DNA of 64,000 nucleotides from Lycium barbarum (lineage: Eukaryota; Streptophyta; Magnoliopsida; Solanales; Solanaceae). Shown one piece after another: positions 8,520 to 20,286 of the stretch. The first letter of the stretch is position 1. Each line of letters begins with the position of its first letter. The translations under genes and the position numbers were made by a program. The notes under the pieces were generated by a model. It saw only the letters and a list, made by a program, of their open reading frames with translations. It did no database searches and was not told where the DNA came from. The stretch spans positions 45,413,330 through 45,477,329 of the forward strand of contig NC_083339.1 of the NCBI RefSeq assembly GCF_019175385.1. The letters are read 5' to 3'.

Positions 8520-11500
8520 TGTTATAGCCCGTATCTTGTACGCTTGGAAATTCCAAAGTCGTCGTGGAAAATTTAAGGTGAGACCATTTTCAAAAATTAT
8601 TTTAATGTACGAGTTGTCACAAATATTATTTATGACTATTATTAGTATGGAAATATTGAGAGAGGTTAAGGGCAAAAAGAGAAATTCACAAAATGACCAA
8701 TGGAAATAATGTGGAATGTTAGGGGAAAAATGGTAATATTGAGGAAAGTCGAGGGGCGAAACGGGAATTTCACCTAGGGTTCAAGAAAGTTCCAAAAGGG
8801 GACCATATTGGTCATGTGAAAAAAAAAAAAAAAGAAGTGATGACAAAATAAGTCATCTTTTATTTTTGAGGAAAATTCAAGGAAATGGAAGAAAACTCTA
8901 GATAAATGTATTATGGGAAGTTAGACATTTCATGAAGAATTTGGGGGCCAAAAGTGAAGTTTTGGAAGTCTTGTTTAATGAAAAAAATGGTCATGTGGCC
9001 TTGCATGTGACATGTGGGCCATAGGCCACATGTATTAATTATAAATGTATACATAAGATGACAATTTAGTCATCTTCATCAATTGATCTCCTAGAAATTT
9101 CAAGAAGCTAGAAGAAAATAATGAAGAAGGAGAAAAACGGCCAAGAGGGCTGGCCAAACCAGCCCTATTATATTAATCATGAAAAAAAATTGTTTCTTCA
9201 AGCTTTCATATCAATTGGAAGGTCCTCGTCAACGTGGAGCAGTTGTTAGAGCAAGAAAACCGCTCGTTGTTGCGTTTCATCAAGCTAGCCGAGAGGAAAG
9301 GTTGGAGAAGAAGGTGAGGTTTAACCTTCTCTTTTATGTTTTATGAATTGTTTATGTATGTTATTGAATGTAGAAATGATGGGAATTCATGAAATATTGC
9401 ATGCTCAAGTTGAGCCGTGTGAAGTGTTGTTTGGCCGTATGTTGTGTATAATGTGTAGGAATGATGAACTAAGTGTATTTAGCATGATTATGTGGTGTTG
9501 TAATGTGCAGAATATGAATGAAAATCACGGGATGTGTGTGTTGTGGTGTTGGCCGAGAATGGGCTGATTTGGTGTACGCATGTGGGACTAATGTGATGTA
9601 GTATTTTGGTTGTCGTCGTTGTGAGTTCTATGATGTAAAATGAAGTTTTAATAATCCAAGTTAAGGTTATAATTTTGTGGGCTGAACGGGAAGGTAATGT
9701 AATCTCGATGTGGTTTCTTGAATTTATGAAAATGAAGTTGTAAACGTATGTATTGTTGACATAATGTACGAATGTGGAAGAAAGAATTGTGTTAGCAACA
9801 TTCTTGTCGAATTGGAGCAATTTTGGGTAAGTGTGTGTGTGTAATTTGGCTTGTTTGATCATTGAGCGGATTGTTGGGAACGTTCTTGAATCTTAATGGA
9901 ATGATCTTGGATTGGTATTTGAACTTGTGAGCATTGATATGAACTTGATCGTATGTAGTTTATTTGGATAATAAATGAAATGTTGTCGAATGGTGTAGAA
10001 AGGCATTATTAATGTTAGAATACGTTTTGAATCACTTATGGATATTGATAGTATTGTTGTTGGTTTGGCCGAGTTGAATTCTCGGGTTTGTTGTTGTTGA
10101 TTTGGGGCCGAGCCATATTCTTGGGGTTGGTATATTTACAGGGGAGGTGCTGCCGAAATTCCGGCAGAATATAAGTGAATGTGTTTGAAAGGTTAAGGCA
10201 AGTATATGATAATGAAACTAATGAATGGATGAACTCTTTTGAATGTAGACTAGCAAGTTTGGACGGATAAGCGTAGCTAGTAAGGCGCGGCACAGGTATG
10301 TGAGGCTTACCCTTTCTTTCTTTTGGCATGTCCTAGAGCCAAGTAAGGTATGATATGTATCTTGGGGTTATTCCATTCTGTGATTCCAAGTTTGTCTCTG
10401 ATCCTTATTCGCTCTCGATAAGTTTCCAAAAGAGTTCTGTAAGTATGATAGCATGTCTGATGATTCCATCGAGTCTTTAATATACTTTGATACGTACATA
10501 TAATTTCAAAGGTTCTATTTGATCTGATCCATAACGATATCCGAAAGGTACGTGACATGATTATGGCTTTGATTTTCCAAAAATGACTTCCGAAACACTT
10601 GTAGAATGTTCTGTACTTCAAACGCTCCTAACTTTCTCATACTAAGTCGGATTGATCTGAAACTCATTTCTTGGCCTTCAGGGGTCGGTAAGTATACTTA
10701 TTCATCGAGTCTTGATTTATGTGCATTTAGTCTCTCATTTTCTGCTCGTGCATAGAGTCTACTTCCTTCACCGAGTCCCGGGCCAGTTTGTATCGTGCGC
10801 ACGGTTCCCAAGATCCTCGCTTAAGGGTCGGGCGCCATATGAATTCCGAAGTATGATGTGTTACGAAGTATGATGTGTTTGGTTCGCTGAACCGCCTATA
10901 TGCATATGTACATTCTGATATTATGATGTGTGTCGGAGACAGGAGCAAATCTTCTGGAGTATGATGTGTGTGGCGCCTAAGGCCGGGAGGCGACCACGTT
11001 TCCCCGGGTCCCGCAAGGGGCCGGATACCGTTCTTGCATGCATGTTTGTCTTTGACATTCCTTACATCGTGCTTCTTTTCTGTACCTGCATTCTGTACTT
11101 TATTTTCTGTTTATGATTTTATCTATAGCATTCCATGCTTTACATACTCAGTACATATTCCGTACTGACCCATCTTCTTCGGGGGCTGCGTTTCATGCCA
11201 CGCAGGTACACACAGATGATCAGAAGATTCTGCTAGGAGGTGTTTCAGCGGGATTGGCGAGGTCTACCTTTCTCCGGGGTGTCGCCGAGTCTGAGTATTC
11301 ATATGTTGTGCTTTCTGATTTGTGTTAGAGACTTTGCAGACAGAGTCGTGGGTACGAGAGTCAGTTCGTAAGCAGCCTTATATGTCTACAGATTCTGTTT
11401 GGTCCGGTCTGAGATCTGTGTCTTAGGCGGCCCTGTTTGCTGTGATGGCCTAAACGGCCTCTATGTTCATATATGTGTATATGTTCAGGCAATGTACATT

Positions 11501-11727
11501 TTGCCTGCTTACTGGATTTGATACGATATGTCTGATATGTTTGATACCCGTGGCCGCTTAAGACAATGTTTGTTCACAGTTTCTGTTATAAGTCCTATTG
11601 TATGTTTCGTGTGATCAGATTCTGGAAATTTGGAAAGAGTATGCATGAAATCAGAGTTTGCGGGTTCGCTCGGCTCCGTATGCGGGGTCGGGTGCCCATC
11701 ATACCCTAATAAGGTTAGGGTGTGACA
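8520..11727 (+). repeat. L1 3' LTR (full length, 3,208 bp)
   Basis: Runs from TGTTATAGCCCG to GTGTGACA. In order it shows the opening U3 block, a TATA box (9040-9046), a first donor-like site (AAG/GTGAGG near 9313), a CTGCCG...CGGCAG hairpin (10150-10167), a GAATGTAG acceptor-like site (about 10241-10248), a second donor-like site CACAG/GTATGTGAGG (G at 10296), the three-hairpin module (11139-11206) and the terminal CCCATCATACCCTAATAAGG block. It also has a perfect GGGCTGG/CCAGCCC hairpin near 9148-9166. No open frame of note. Confidence 0.85.
9040..9046 (+). promoter_or_regulatory. TATA box of the L1 3' LTR
   Basis: TATAAAT about 520 bases into the LTR. It lies just right of the deletion breakpoint found in the 5' LTR, so the 5' copy has lost it. 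Confidence 0.5.
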
Positions 11728-11732
11728 CGTGG

Positions 11733-14094
11733 TCTTGAATAGAAGATAAAAAATAGAGATTCGGGATAAAGGGCATCTTACTATCGGCTTCGAACGATTT
11801 TGGTTCATAAGACTTGGATTGGTATCAGCGTGACTACTTAATCATGTTCGGGTTAAGGTGGCGTTATGTCATGCCATTCGGTTGGGTGGGGAAATGGTAA
11901 GTGTGATTGAAGAATCCGTGTACGATTTGGTTTAGTGACTGCAAGTGCCAACGGGACATTATGATGGAATATTGATGAGAAGGCCACATGTGTGTTACCA
12001 AGATGGGTTTTTCTACGACATGCTTGAATGGATAAGTAAGAGTTGATTAATAAAGGACAGTCTCTACGATGGAAAGTTGGAGTCATAATTCCGAGGTAAG
12101 ACGATGTCGAGGTGTTGATGCATAGGTTGTATGGTTGAGTATTTCAAATATAAATGACTTGAGGGTATCGTGTGAGGTAAGACTTATGGATTGTAGGATT
12201 GATACTTTTGGAATTGCTAAAAGGGTAATAAGTATGGTACTCAGAGATTTTAGGGTTGTGTACTGTGGAATATTTGAAATGATGAACAAGTTAGTGGAAA
12301 TACAATAAAGAGAGAGATTGATGTAATTAGATTCTTTGAAGTTTATCATTTTAGGTGAGTAGTGCGAGTTGACGGGTATGATGAAGTAAAGTCTTAAGGT
12401 ATAGCTCGTGCGTATTTGATTGACTACTTGGGCAAATTTCCGATTTTGAGATTGGAAATGACAATGCGAGGTTGAGGATTCAAGAACAGTAGATTAGAAT
12501 GGATCACCACAGACTTATGGAAGGTTTACTATTCACTTATAGAGATTTGGTAACGGTTCGGCTAATTATTGGTGACATTCAGGGTATGATGCATCTTAAC
12601 CGGGCCAAGTCTGTTCTTGCAATGTCTGGTGACATATGGTTGTGTTACCAGAAGATTTAAGGCTATTCGAGTAACTCGTTTCTAACGATTTGATAGTCTT
12701 TAGTTAAAATAGAGGTATTACAGGTTGCCAAGCATATGAAGGTTATAAGGGAATTTGACAAAATTTGGTGATGGCCCCTTACGGGAAAATTTTATCGGTT
12801 TGTGAAGATGCTTAGTGATGTGGAGAAGGTATAAATGGATAAGGGAAGTTTTTGGAGTGATTAGTTGATTTTTTTTAGCATTGGCGTGGCAAGATAATCC
12901 CGAGGATGATGTGCTTAATACGTTACATGAAGGATAAGAAGATTCAGATAGTGAGTGTTGATTCACTAGTTTTAACTCATCGGAACGAAATATTAGGTTT
13001 CAGATTTGCGCAATCGGCCTTGGATAACGTTTTTTTTATGGGAATGCTTGGGATTTGCTCAGGGTAAGCACAAATCCTTTTCTGGATAGACGGAGTCTTT
13101 ATTTGTACTCATGGTGTGTGATAGCGTGATTGCTACGGATCCATGGTACTAAAGATGATTTTGGAAGGTGTGGAAGAAAGATAAATGGAATTATAGTACT
13201 TGGCGGGTACAATTGACTATGGATGACGGTTTCATTTAGAAGATTGTGGCAACTATAATGATAATTGTGGAATCCACCGAATTGAGTCAGAGTTATGGTT
13301 ATAATCAAATTCAGGTATTTTAAGTAAGGCCGGATCGAGCGTGTGAGGATCAGAATATTTGGCTATGTTAAAGGAAGGTTTGGCGAATCAAGCGGAGAAG
13401 CAAATTGCTATGGACTTATAGTAGGATTACCTTGGTAATTGGGGAAATTTGATTCATATATGGGTCGTTATAGACCGATGGACTAAGTGATCTCATTGTG
13501 TATCGATTCAAACTATTTGCAAATTAGAGAAATTGGACAGGTTTGACTTTCGAAAGTTAGTTCATTTGCATGGGGTGTCTATTTTACCGTTACAAATCGA
13601 GGCATCCAGTTTACATCTGATTCTAGAGATCTATGCAAAAGGAGTTGGGTAATCGAGTGGAGCTTAGTACAGCATATCACCCTCAGGCTGATGGAAAGTC
13701 CGAGCGCACTATTCGGGTTCATGAGGATAAGTTGCTCGTTTGTGTGATAGATTTTAGTGGCCTTTGGGATCAATTTCTGCCTTTAGCAGGGTTTGTCTTT
13801 GATAGTTACCATTCGAGCTTTGAGATGGCACCCTTAAGGCCATATATGGTAGGAGGTGTCGTTATCCATTTGGTTGGTTTGATGAATTGAGGTGAGACCT
13901 CGGGGTATAGACTTGTTGCAAGATTCTTTCGACAATGTCAGCTTAATTCAAGAGGGGCTTTTCACAGCCCAGACTAGACAAAAGAGTTGTACAGGTCAGA
14001 AGGTTCACGACTTCGTGGTCATCGTTGGTAAGCGAGTATTGCTGAAGGTTTCACCCATGAAGGGTGTGATGAGGTTTCGAAGGAAGGGCAAATC
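11733..14094 (+). pseudogene. E1 interior: decayed pol with recognisable integrase
   Basis: This resumes E1 after the L1 insertion. The first part (11733 to about 13400) has no readable domain; TGGTATCAGCG near 11820 could be a worn primer site. From about 13400 the plus strand gives broken integrase: remnants of the MDF.VGLPR and DRGIQFTSD regions in shifting frames, then an open frame at 13633-13890 with ELSTAYHPQADGKSERTI, the segment holding the third catalytic acid, and MAPLRPYM in place of the usual MAPFEALYG. Stops and frameshifts continue to VSPMKGVMRFRRKGK at about 14050-14092. M1 interrupts it here; the same frame resumes at 34617. Non-functional. Confidence 0.75.
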
Positions 14095-14243
14095 TATCAC
14101 ACCTCGACTAGGAGTATGAGGGGCTCCGCCCCATAGGCCGGAAACCACCTAACTTAATAGGTACTTTGAACATCATATACCGTAATTGAAAGAAAACCTG
14201 CACACAGAAAAGGCCCAACATAGAAATATCCAATAATCCAACA

Positions 14244-14279
<36 letters not shown>

Positions 14280-14959
14280 AACCGGCAAGGTTGCTACGAC
14301 ATCACAAGTATCATAAAGCCGGCAAGGCTAACCGAAAAGTATCACAGACCAAGACAAGGTTAACATGACCATACACAATATATGCATACTCCACTATGTC
14401 TATGAGCCTCTAAGAGTGTACGGGTGAACATATATTACACTAGCAGAAAAATACCAAAAGGCAGCAAGTCCGGAGAAGTGACACTTGCTAACACCGCTGA
14501 AGCTAGAAAATCCTAAAGCGGTCGCTCCTCAATAACCCGGTCAGTGCCTGCAGCACGAAATGCAGCGTCCCGTCAATGGGAAGTCAGTACGGATAAAAGT
14601 ACTGAGTATGTAAGGCTGGAATCAATAACATAAGTAAGACGGAGGTATAAAGAGAATACAAGTAACCTGCCATCTGAGAGCGTACAATATGCAATGCATG
14701 AGTTTAAAATCATATGCAAGTATGTACATATATATAAATAGAATAATCATCATAACGTACCCGGCCTTTTCAGGACTCGGTGTATAAGTACCCGGCCCTT
14801 TCGGGACTCGGTGTGTAAGTACCAGGCCCTTTTGGGACTCGATGTGTAAGTTCCCGGCCCTTTCGAGAAGCGGTGTGTAATACCAACTGATCAGTGGTTT
14901 CACAATAGGTGTCATACTCGGCTGACTATAGCGCGGCTCGGTGTAGTAAAATGGTGCAT

Positions 14960-14991
<32 letters not shown>

Positions 14992-16362
14992 CCAATGCAT
15001 AATAAGCCAATGAAGAAACAACAGCGTTTCGGAGTGACATAAGGTTGTAACCTCCGAATGAATTATGGAATTCGTATCGAATCCAAGGAAATAACTTAAT
15101 GATAATGAACATGATAACATGGAAGAATCAATCAAATAATTAAGGCATTAAGATTTGAAATACATAGCATAGGAATAGAATGAACTTGTTATGTTCATAT
15201 TCTAGTTGGATTCATGCCAAAGAAAGAGAAGAACGAACACCTTACATACCTTATTCGCCAAGCTACCACTTAAAGAATTCTTTACTTCGATGCCTACACT
15301 TCCCCCGAACCTATATATCAAGAAATACATCTTTAATCATACTTTCATCATATTTTCATCAACTTATAAGCACCAATTATTGAAGACTAATTTGGTTTAC
15401 GAAAATTTGGGCAGCATCTCCCCTATATTATTCACTTCCTCTAAATACCAAAACAACTCCCAAACAATACCAACAACATCAATAACATCATTCTCAATAC
15501 CAAAATACTCCATAAAACATCCCACACGATGTTTCTCCAATTTCTCAACCAATAAATTTGTTATACGACTATTTAATAACTGTATCTCCATAATTAAACC
15601 TAAATCAATACTAATAAGGGAAGATTAATACCTGACTCCCGCTAGAACCGTGATGCCTTCAATATTCGCCTTGAAGTCCAGCCAAGATTCACCACAATAT
15701 GATTTTATGACCGCAACTATACATTGTCTGGATCCTAATCCGGAGATTAAACTTGATTTGGGATAAAATTTGGTGTATGGAAGTTGAGAGAATTTTCCAG
15801 AATATTTGAGAGAGTTTTGGAGTGTTTGGAATGAGAAATGAAAGGTAAGCCCCCTTTTATAACATTCCAGATTCTGCCTCAACTGACCTAAAAATCATTC
15901 AGTCGTTTGCGCTGAGTTATGCCCTGTCTCCTCTGCGGGTTCGCGCCACCCACAAGCACGTTCGCGTAGAGCTGGTCCCTGCCCTGGCACCCTGTCTTAA
16001 AATGCTCGTAATTCTCTATTCCGATGTTGGATCGACACACGGTTTGTTGCGTTGGAAACTAGACTTCCTGAATTTAAAAATTAGGCTTTTATTTCACTTC
16101 AAAACTCCTCGTATACCATAAGATATTCCTTCCTCAAGTAGGGCCAAAATTACCCCTCCTATTTCCTCCAAAATCCAACAAACTTAATTTCCTTAATTCA
16201 CTTGCCCTCCAATCCTTCCACCACTTATTATGTGAACTAAAACCCTCATTAACATAAAATAAGCGCATCTAATCTCATGTATCCTTGGAGATAACCCGAA
16301 TGCCCATACTTAAAATAGCCAACACCTACGAGTTTCAGCGTACCAAACTACGGGGTGTTACA
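14095..16362 (-). repeat. M1 3' LTR
   Basis: On the minus strand it starts TGTAACACCCCGTAG at 16362 and ends GTGTGATA at 14095, where the 5' copy ends GTTTGACA. It shows TATAAAAG (15854-15861), a GTTCGCG-rich patch (about 15905-15965), a donor-like AAG/GTATGTAAG (G at 15249), the three-hairpin module (14547-14616), and CA/TA repeats at about 14955-14991 and TA repeats at 14249-14277. Frames inside (for example 15206-15628) are not kept in the sister LTR and are not genes. Confidence 0.88.
15854..15861 (-). promoter_or_regulatory. TATA box, M1 3' LTR
   Basis: TATAAAAG on the minus strand; the sister LTR has the same motif at 34082-34089. Confidence 0.5.
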
Positions 16363-16390
16363 TTCTCCCCCCCCCCCCCCCCCCCTTTAA
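16363..16390 (-). other. M1 polypurine tract with a 19-G run
   Basis: On the minus strand TTTTAAAG leads into 19 consecutive G (16367-16385) and then AGAA directly before the LTR start. Homologous tracts in L1, L2, M3 and E2 have 4-7 G, so this one has expanded, possibly after insertion. Confidence 0.8.
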
Positions 16391-16601
16391 AACATTCATA
16401 CTCAAATGTTGGAATACTTAAGGGATAAGCATACATTTCAAATTTTATGGAACTTTAGTAAAGTATCTTTTGCAATTGGAGCACTGCTAATTTCTTGCTT
16501 ATCATAATTCCAATTTATATGTCTTGTAGGATACCGTACTCGACGACACATAACATGCAACAATTAGAATAATATTTCCCATCATATTAACTCTCAGGGG
16601 G

Positions 16602-17341
16602 TTAAATATGACTTTTATCTTGTAAGTGAATTGCAGGTAACGCTGAATCTTGTAGGGATTCCTCCGGAATAGTGTTATCTGTGGCAGGGAATAAATGGGG
16701 GTACTTGGACTTCATTTCTACCTCAACTTCCCACGTCATCTCTTCCCTATCTTTACTCCTCCATAGAACCTTTACTGAAGCCACATCTTTTTTTCTGAGT
16801 CTGCGAGAATAGAAATTGGTTTTTCCTCGTATGACAGATTTTTTGTAACTTGTATATCATCCACAGGTACGATTCTGGAGGGTTCTCCAATACATTTCCT
16901 CAACATGGACATATGAAAAACTGGATGAACCGCTTGCAGTTCTGATGGCAGCTCCAATTCATAAGCCAAGTGGCATACCATTCGGACAATCTTATAAGGT
17001 CCGATATATCGGGGACTGAGCTTTCCTTTCTTACCAAATCGCATCACACCCTTCATAGGTGATATTTTCAGAAATACCCAATCACCTACTTGAAACTCCA
17101 ATGCTCGTCGTCGTACATCTACATAAGATTTCTGACGACTCTGAGCTGTGCGTAACCATTCCTGAATAAGCTTTACCTTTTCAATAGCTTGATAAACAAG
17201 GTCTGGCTCGAATAAGTTTGCTTCTCCGACTTCAAACCATCCGGCAGGAGATCTGCACTTTCTGCCATATAAAGCCTCATACGGGGCCATTTTGATACTG
17301 ACATGATAGCTATTGTTATAAGCACACTCTATCAGAGGCAA
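16602..17341 (-). pseudogene. M1 integrase C-terminal region and chromodomain
   Basis: The frame at 16772-17341 carries the end of the integrase core ([20 protein letters not shown]), the GPY/F-type module (VGDWVFLKISPMKGVMRFGKKGKLSPRYIGPY, split here: KISPMKGVMRF then SPRYIGPYKI) and VHPVFHMSMLRKCIG. A frameshift near 16790 moves the chromodomain-like block (VKVLWRSKDREEMTWE, KYPHLFP) into the frame ending at 16602. Upstream, stops at about 17342-17380 separate it from the integrase core. Role in live relatives: DNA binding and targeting of integration to heterochromatin. Confidence 0.85.
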
Positions 17342-17380
17342 ATGATCATCCCAACTCCCTTAGAAATCCAGTACACAGGC

Positions 17381-18034
17381 TCATAACATATCCTCCAAAG
17401 TCTGAATAGTCAGCTCAACTTGTCCGTCTGACTGCGGATGGAATGCCATACTAAGATTTATTCGAGTCCCAAGGCTTTCCTGAAAATATTTCCAGAACTT
17501 TGCCGTAAACGGAGCGCCTCTGTCCGAAATAATTGACACTGGAATGCCATGAAGGCGCACAATCTCCTTAAGATACAGCTTAGCATAGTCTGCAACAGCA
17601 TAGGTAGTTCTTACTGGCAAGAAATGGGCTGATTTAGTTAACCTATCGACGATTACCCAAATAGAATCAAATTTGCGATAAGAACGGGACAATCCCGTGA
17701 TAAAATCCATATTGATCACTTCGCACTTCCACACTGGGATCTCCATTTCTTGCAATAAGCCACTGGGTTTCTGATGTTCTATCTTTACCTGTTGGCAAGT
17801 GGGGCATTTAGCTACAAAGTTAGCAATATCTTTCTTCATACTATCCCACCAATAAAAGCCCTTGAGATCATGATACATCTTGGTGGATCCAGGATGGATT
17901 GAATACCGAGAGTAATAATATTCTGACATGATCCTGTCTCGAAGCCCGGTTACATTTGGAACGCACAAACAGCCTCGATATTTGAGAATCCCATTTGAAT
18001 CCAGTTCAAAGGCTGAGATCCGATTTTGTTGCAC
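17381..18034 (-). pseudogene. M1 integrase: zinc-binding domain and catalytic core
   Basis: Contains the HHCC zinc-binding domain ([13 protein letters not shown], then [14 protein letters not shown]) and the catalytic core with the first Asp in INMDFITGL, the second in ISDRGAPFTAKFW and the Glu in DGQVELTIQ, at the family's D-35-E spacing. The usual AER is here VEL. The frame ends in TGA directly after LEDML where relatives continue with an Arg codon, a likely CGA to TGA change. The upstream connector to RNase H is broken in several places (18035-18137). Inactive as it stands. Confidence 0.88.
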
Positions 18035-18137
18035 TCATTTCTTAATGCTAGGTAAAACTAGATCTTTATTCTGCTGAGTCTTTACATCCGAGGCAAGAGT
18101 CGATTAGGATATGTTCTGTAAGGTAATCCTAGTGTCC

Positions 18138-18755
18138 TCAGAATCCAACAGGAGAACTCCCAAAATTTGCCAAGCGATAAAGCTCTCTAGTCATTTCCAA
18201 CTTTTTCGCTGGCACATACAACAGGCTACCCATTGATTTGGGACTTAGAGCATCAGCAACAACATTAGCTTTGCCAGGGTGATACAACTCAGCATCGTAA
18301 TCCTTTAGCAATTCAAGCCACCTTCGTTGTCTCAAATTCAGTTCCTTTTGCTTGAATATATATTGAAGGCTTTTATGGTCTGTATAGATATCAATATGGA
18401 CTCTATATAAGTAATGCCACCATATCTTCAGGGCGTGAATCACCGCGGCCAACTCCAAATCGTGGGTTGGATAGTTTTGCTCATGTCTCCGTAGCTGCCG
18501 AGAGGCATAAACGATCACCTTACCATTTTACATCAGTACACATCCCAGACCTGTACGTGACGCATCACAGCATACAGTGTAACCCTTGGTGCTTTCTGGA
18601 AGAGTAAGAACCGGAGCGGATGTCAACTTATCTTTCAATTTTTAGAAACTCCGCTCACACGCTTCTGACTATTGAAACTTGGCCCCCTTCTGAGTTAATT
18701 TTGAAGGGGAGCTGCTATGGAAGAAAATCCTTCTACCAGCAAGGCCCAAGAAACT
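18138..18755 (-). pseudogene. M1 RNase H domain and connection, broken
   Basis: The open part (18138-18518) has [32 protein letters not shown] and [19 protein letters not shown], which is RNase H from the Glu-bearing helix onward. The N-terminal part (YCDASR.GLGCVLM, on 18519-18640) and the RT-RNase H connection lie in the same region but contain TAA before NGKVIVYAS and TAG in the KFQ.SEA stretch. The copy cannot make RNase H. Confidence 0.8.
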
Positions 18756-19631
18756 TCAGACTTTCGAAGCAGTCGTTGGTCGGGGCCAGTTCTTAACGGC
18801 CTTGATCTTGCGATCATCAACTTTTATACCTTTATCGGACACAATATGGCCTAGGAAAGCCATCGAAGTTAGCCAAAATTCACATTTGGAAAATTTGGCA
18901 TACACCCTTTGATCTCGCAATGTTTGCAACACCTTTCGGAGGCGATCCGCATATTCCATATCCGAACGAGAATAAACCAAGATATCGTCAATAAACACTA
19001 TAACAAAAACATCTAAGAAGGGCCGGAATACTGTGTTCATCAATGTCATAAATGCCGCAGGAGCATTGGTCAACCCAAAAGACATAACTAAGAATTCAAA
19101 ATGCCCATATCTCGTTCGGAAAGCTGTCTTTAGAATGTCTTCCCATTTTGCACATAATTGATGATACCCTGACCTTAAGTCAATCTTCTCGAAGCATTTG
19201 GCACCCTGTAGTTGGTCGAACAAATCATCAATTCTAGGCAACAAATATTTCTTCTTAATAGTCACCTTATTCAATTGCCGATAGTCAATACACATTCTTA
19301 GTGAGCCATCCTTCTTGCGCACAAATAATACCGGTGCTCCCCACAGAGACGTGTTGGGCCTAATGAAGCCCTTATCCAGCAAGTCCTGCAATTGCACCTT
19401 CAATTCCTGCAATTCAGCAAGGGACATGCGATAGGGTGGAATAAAGATAGGCTGAGTGTCCGGATACACGTCGATAGCAAATTCAATTTCCCTTTCTGGA
19501 GGGAGACTTGGTAATTCATATGGGAATACATCTTGAAATTCACTAACTACAGGGACGGATTGTAGGGTTGGTGGTTCGGCTTCAGTGCTTCTAACTCGAA
19601 CCAAATGATAAATATAACCTTTGGAAATCAT
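18756..19631 (-). pseudogene. M1 reverse transcriptase domain
   Basis: An uninterrupted 291-codon frame with the whole fingers-palm order: [77 protein letters not shown] and the catalytic [11 protein letters not shown]. It then reaches [21 protein letters not shown] and stops at TGA within the thumb (SKV.SFLG), where relatives read an Arg codon. The catalytic Asp pair is intact. Upstream it is cut off from the protease by stops at about 19650 and 19713. Confidence 0.9.
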
Positions 19632-19715
19632 TTTCCATTCCTTAAGTTAGGAAATAAACCTACCCTTTGGAACCGGAGTATTGCCCTTCCATTTGAGAAC
19701 TGGCTCACCCGGAAA

Positions 19716-20045
19716 CTAAAATTTCACAGTTTTGGACCAACATTCAACATTGGCATAGAAAGAGGCTAGCCAATCCATACCCATGATAGCGTCAAAGTCC
19801 ACTTTTTCTAACTCCACTAAATCCGCAAAAGTTTCACGACCACATATCGTAACCATATACTTGCGATAAATTCGTCTCACAACAACAGGTTCTCCGATCG
19901 GGGTAGCAACTAAGAAAGGTTTGGACAAAGATTCAGGCTTAATGCCAAACTTATCAGCAATATAAGGAGTGATATAGGATAGTGTGGAACCCGGGTCAAT
20001 CAACGCATAAACATCATAGGAACAGATGGATAAAATACATGTCAC
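19716..20045 (-). pseudogene. M1 aspartic protease
   Basis: Shows the retropepsin active site in the form used by this clade, [17 protein letters not shown], and the C-terminal [15 protein letters not shown] block. Ends at TAG after KTVKF where relatives read Gln (FQFPGEP follows in the same frame). The upstream gag tail is in an overlapping frame at 20042-20286. Confidence 0.85.
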
Positions 20046-20286
20046 ACATCTAGGGACGACTCAAGATCCTGCCGCCCTGTAAGTGCATAAATACGGTTTT
20101 GGATGCTACCGGAACCTGACACCTGACCTTTTCCCCTACATCTACCGGTTGGAACTGAAGAACCTTGCCTAGGAGGGCGAACAAAAGATGAGGAGCCTGC
20201 GATCGAACCTGTCAGTTGTGCCAGGCCTCCTCTACCGCGAGATGGACAGTTTCCCATAACATGACCAGGCTGTCCACAAGAATAAC
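20042..20286 (-). pseudogene. M1 gag, C-terminal part (left of L2)
   Basis: Carries the second half of gag: CYSCGQPGHVMGNC, a complete CCHC zinc knuckle for RNA binding, then a Gly/Ser/Arg-rich tail and IYALTGRQDLESSLDV leading to the protease. L2 sits just upstream of CYSC. The other side of the break is at 28411. With L2 removed and one ACACC kept, the reading passes from QGMG into CYSC without a frameshift. Confidence 0.88.

Larger units (their letters stand above)
5883..11727 (+). mobile_element. L1: non-autonomous long-LTR retrotransposon (LARD-like) with internal 5S-like sequence
   Basis: This is a complete insertion of 5,845 bp bounded by TGTTATAG and GTGTGACA, with an exact 5-bp duplication CGTGG at 5878-5882 and 11728-11732. 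Its parts are a short 5' LTR (5883-6574), spacer AAG, a tRNA-Met primer site (6578-6589), a 1.9-kb interior with no gag-pol, a polypurine tract (AAAGGGGGGGAGGA, ending 8519) and a full 3' LTR (8520-11727). It must rely on another element's proteins. The interior matches that of L2 in order along most of its length, so the two belong to one family. The LTR segments common to both ends differ at about a dozen sites plus a poly-A length change, which suggests moderate youth. The 5' LTR has a 2.5-kb deletion that removed its TATA box. Confidence 0.9.

Noticed and set aside
11815..11835. Primer site of E1 (TGGTATCAGCG)
   Set aside because: Not preceded by a recognisable LTR end and only partly matching; mentioned as possible, not annotated.
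15206..15628. 140-codon plus-strand frame as a gene
   Set aside because: It is antisense in the M1 3' LTR; the sister LTR at 33418-33860 has a shortened, shifted version. Low-complexity AT-rich translation.
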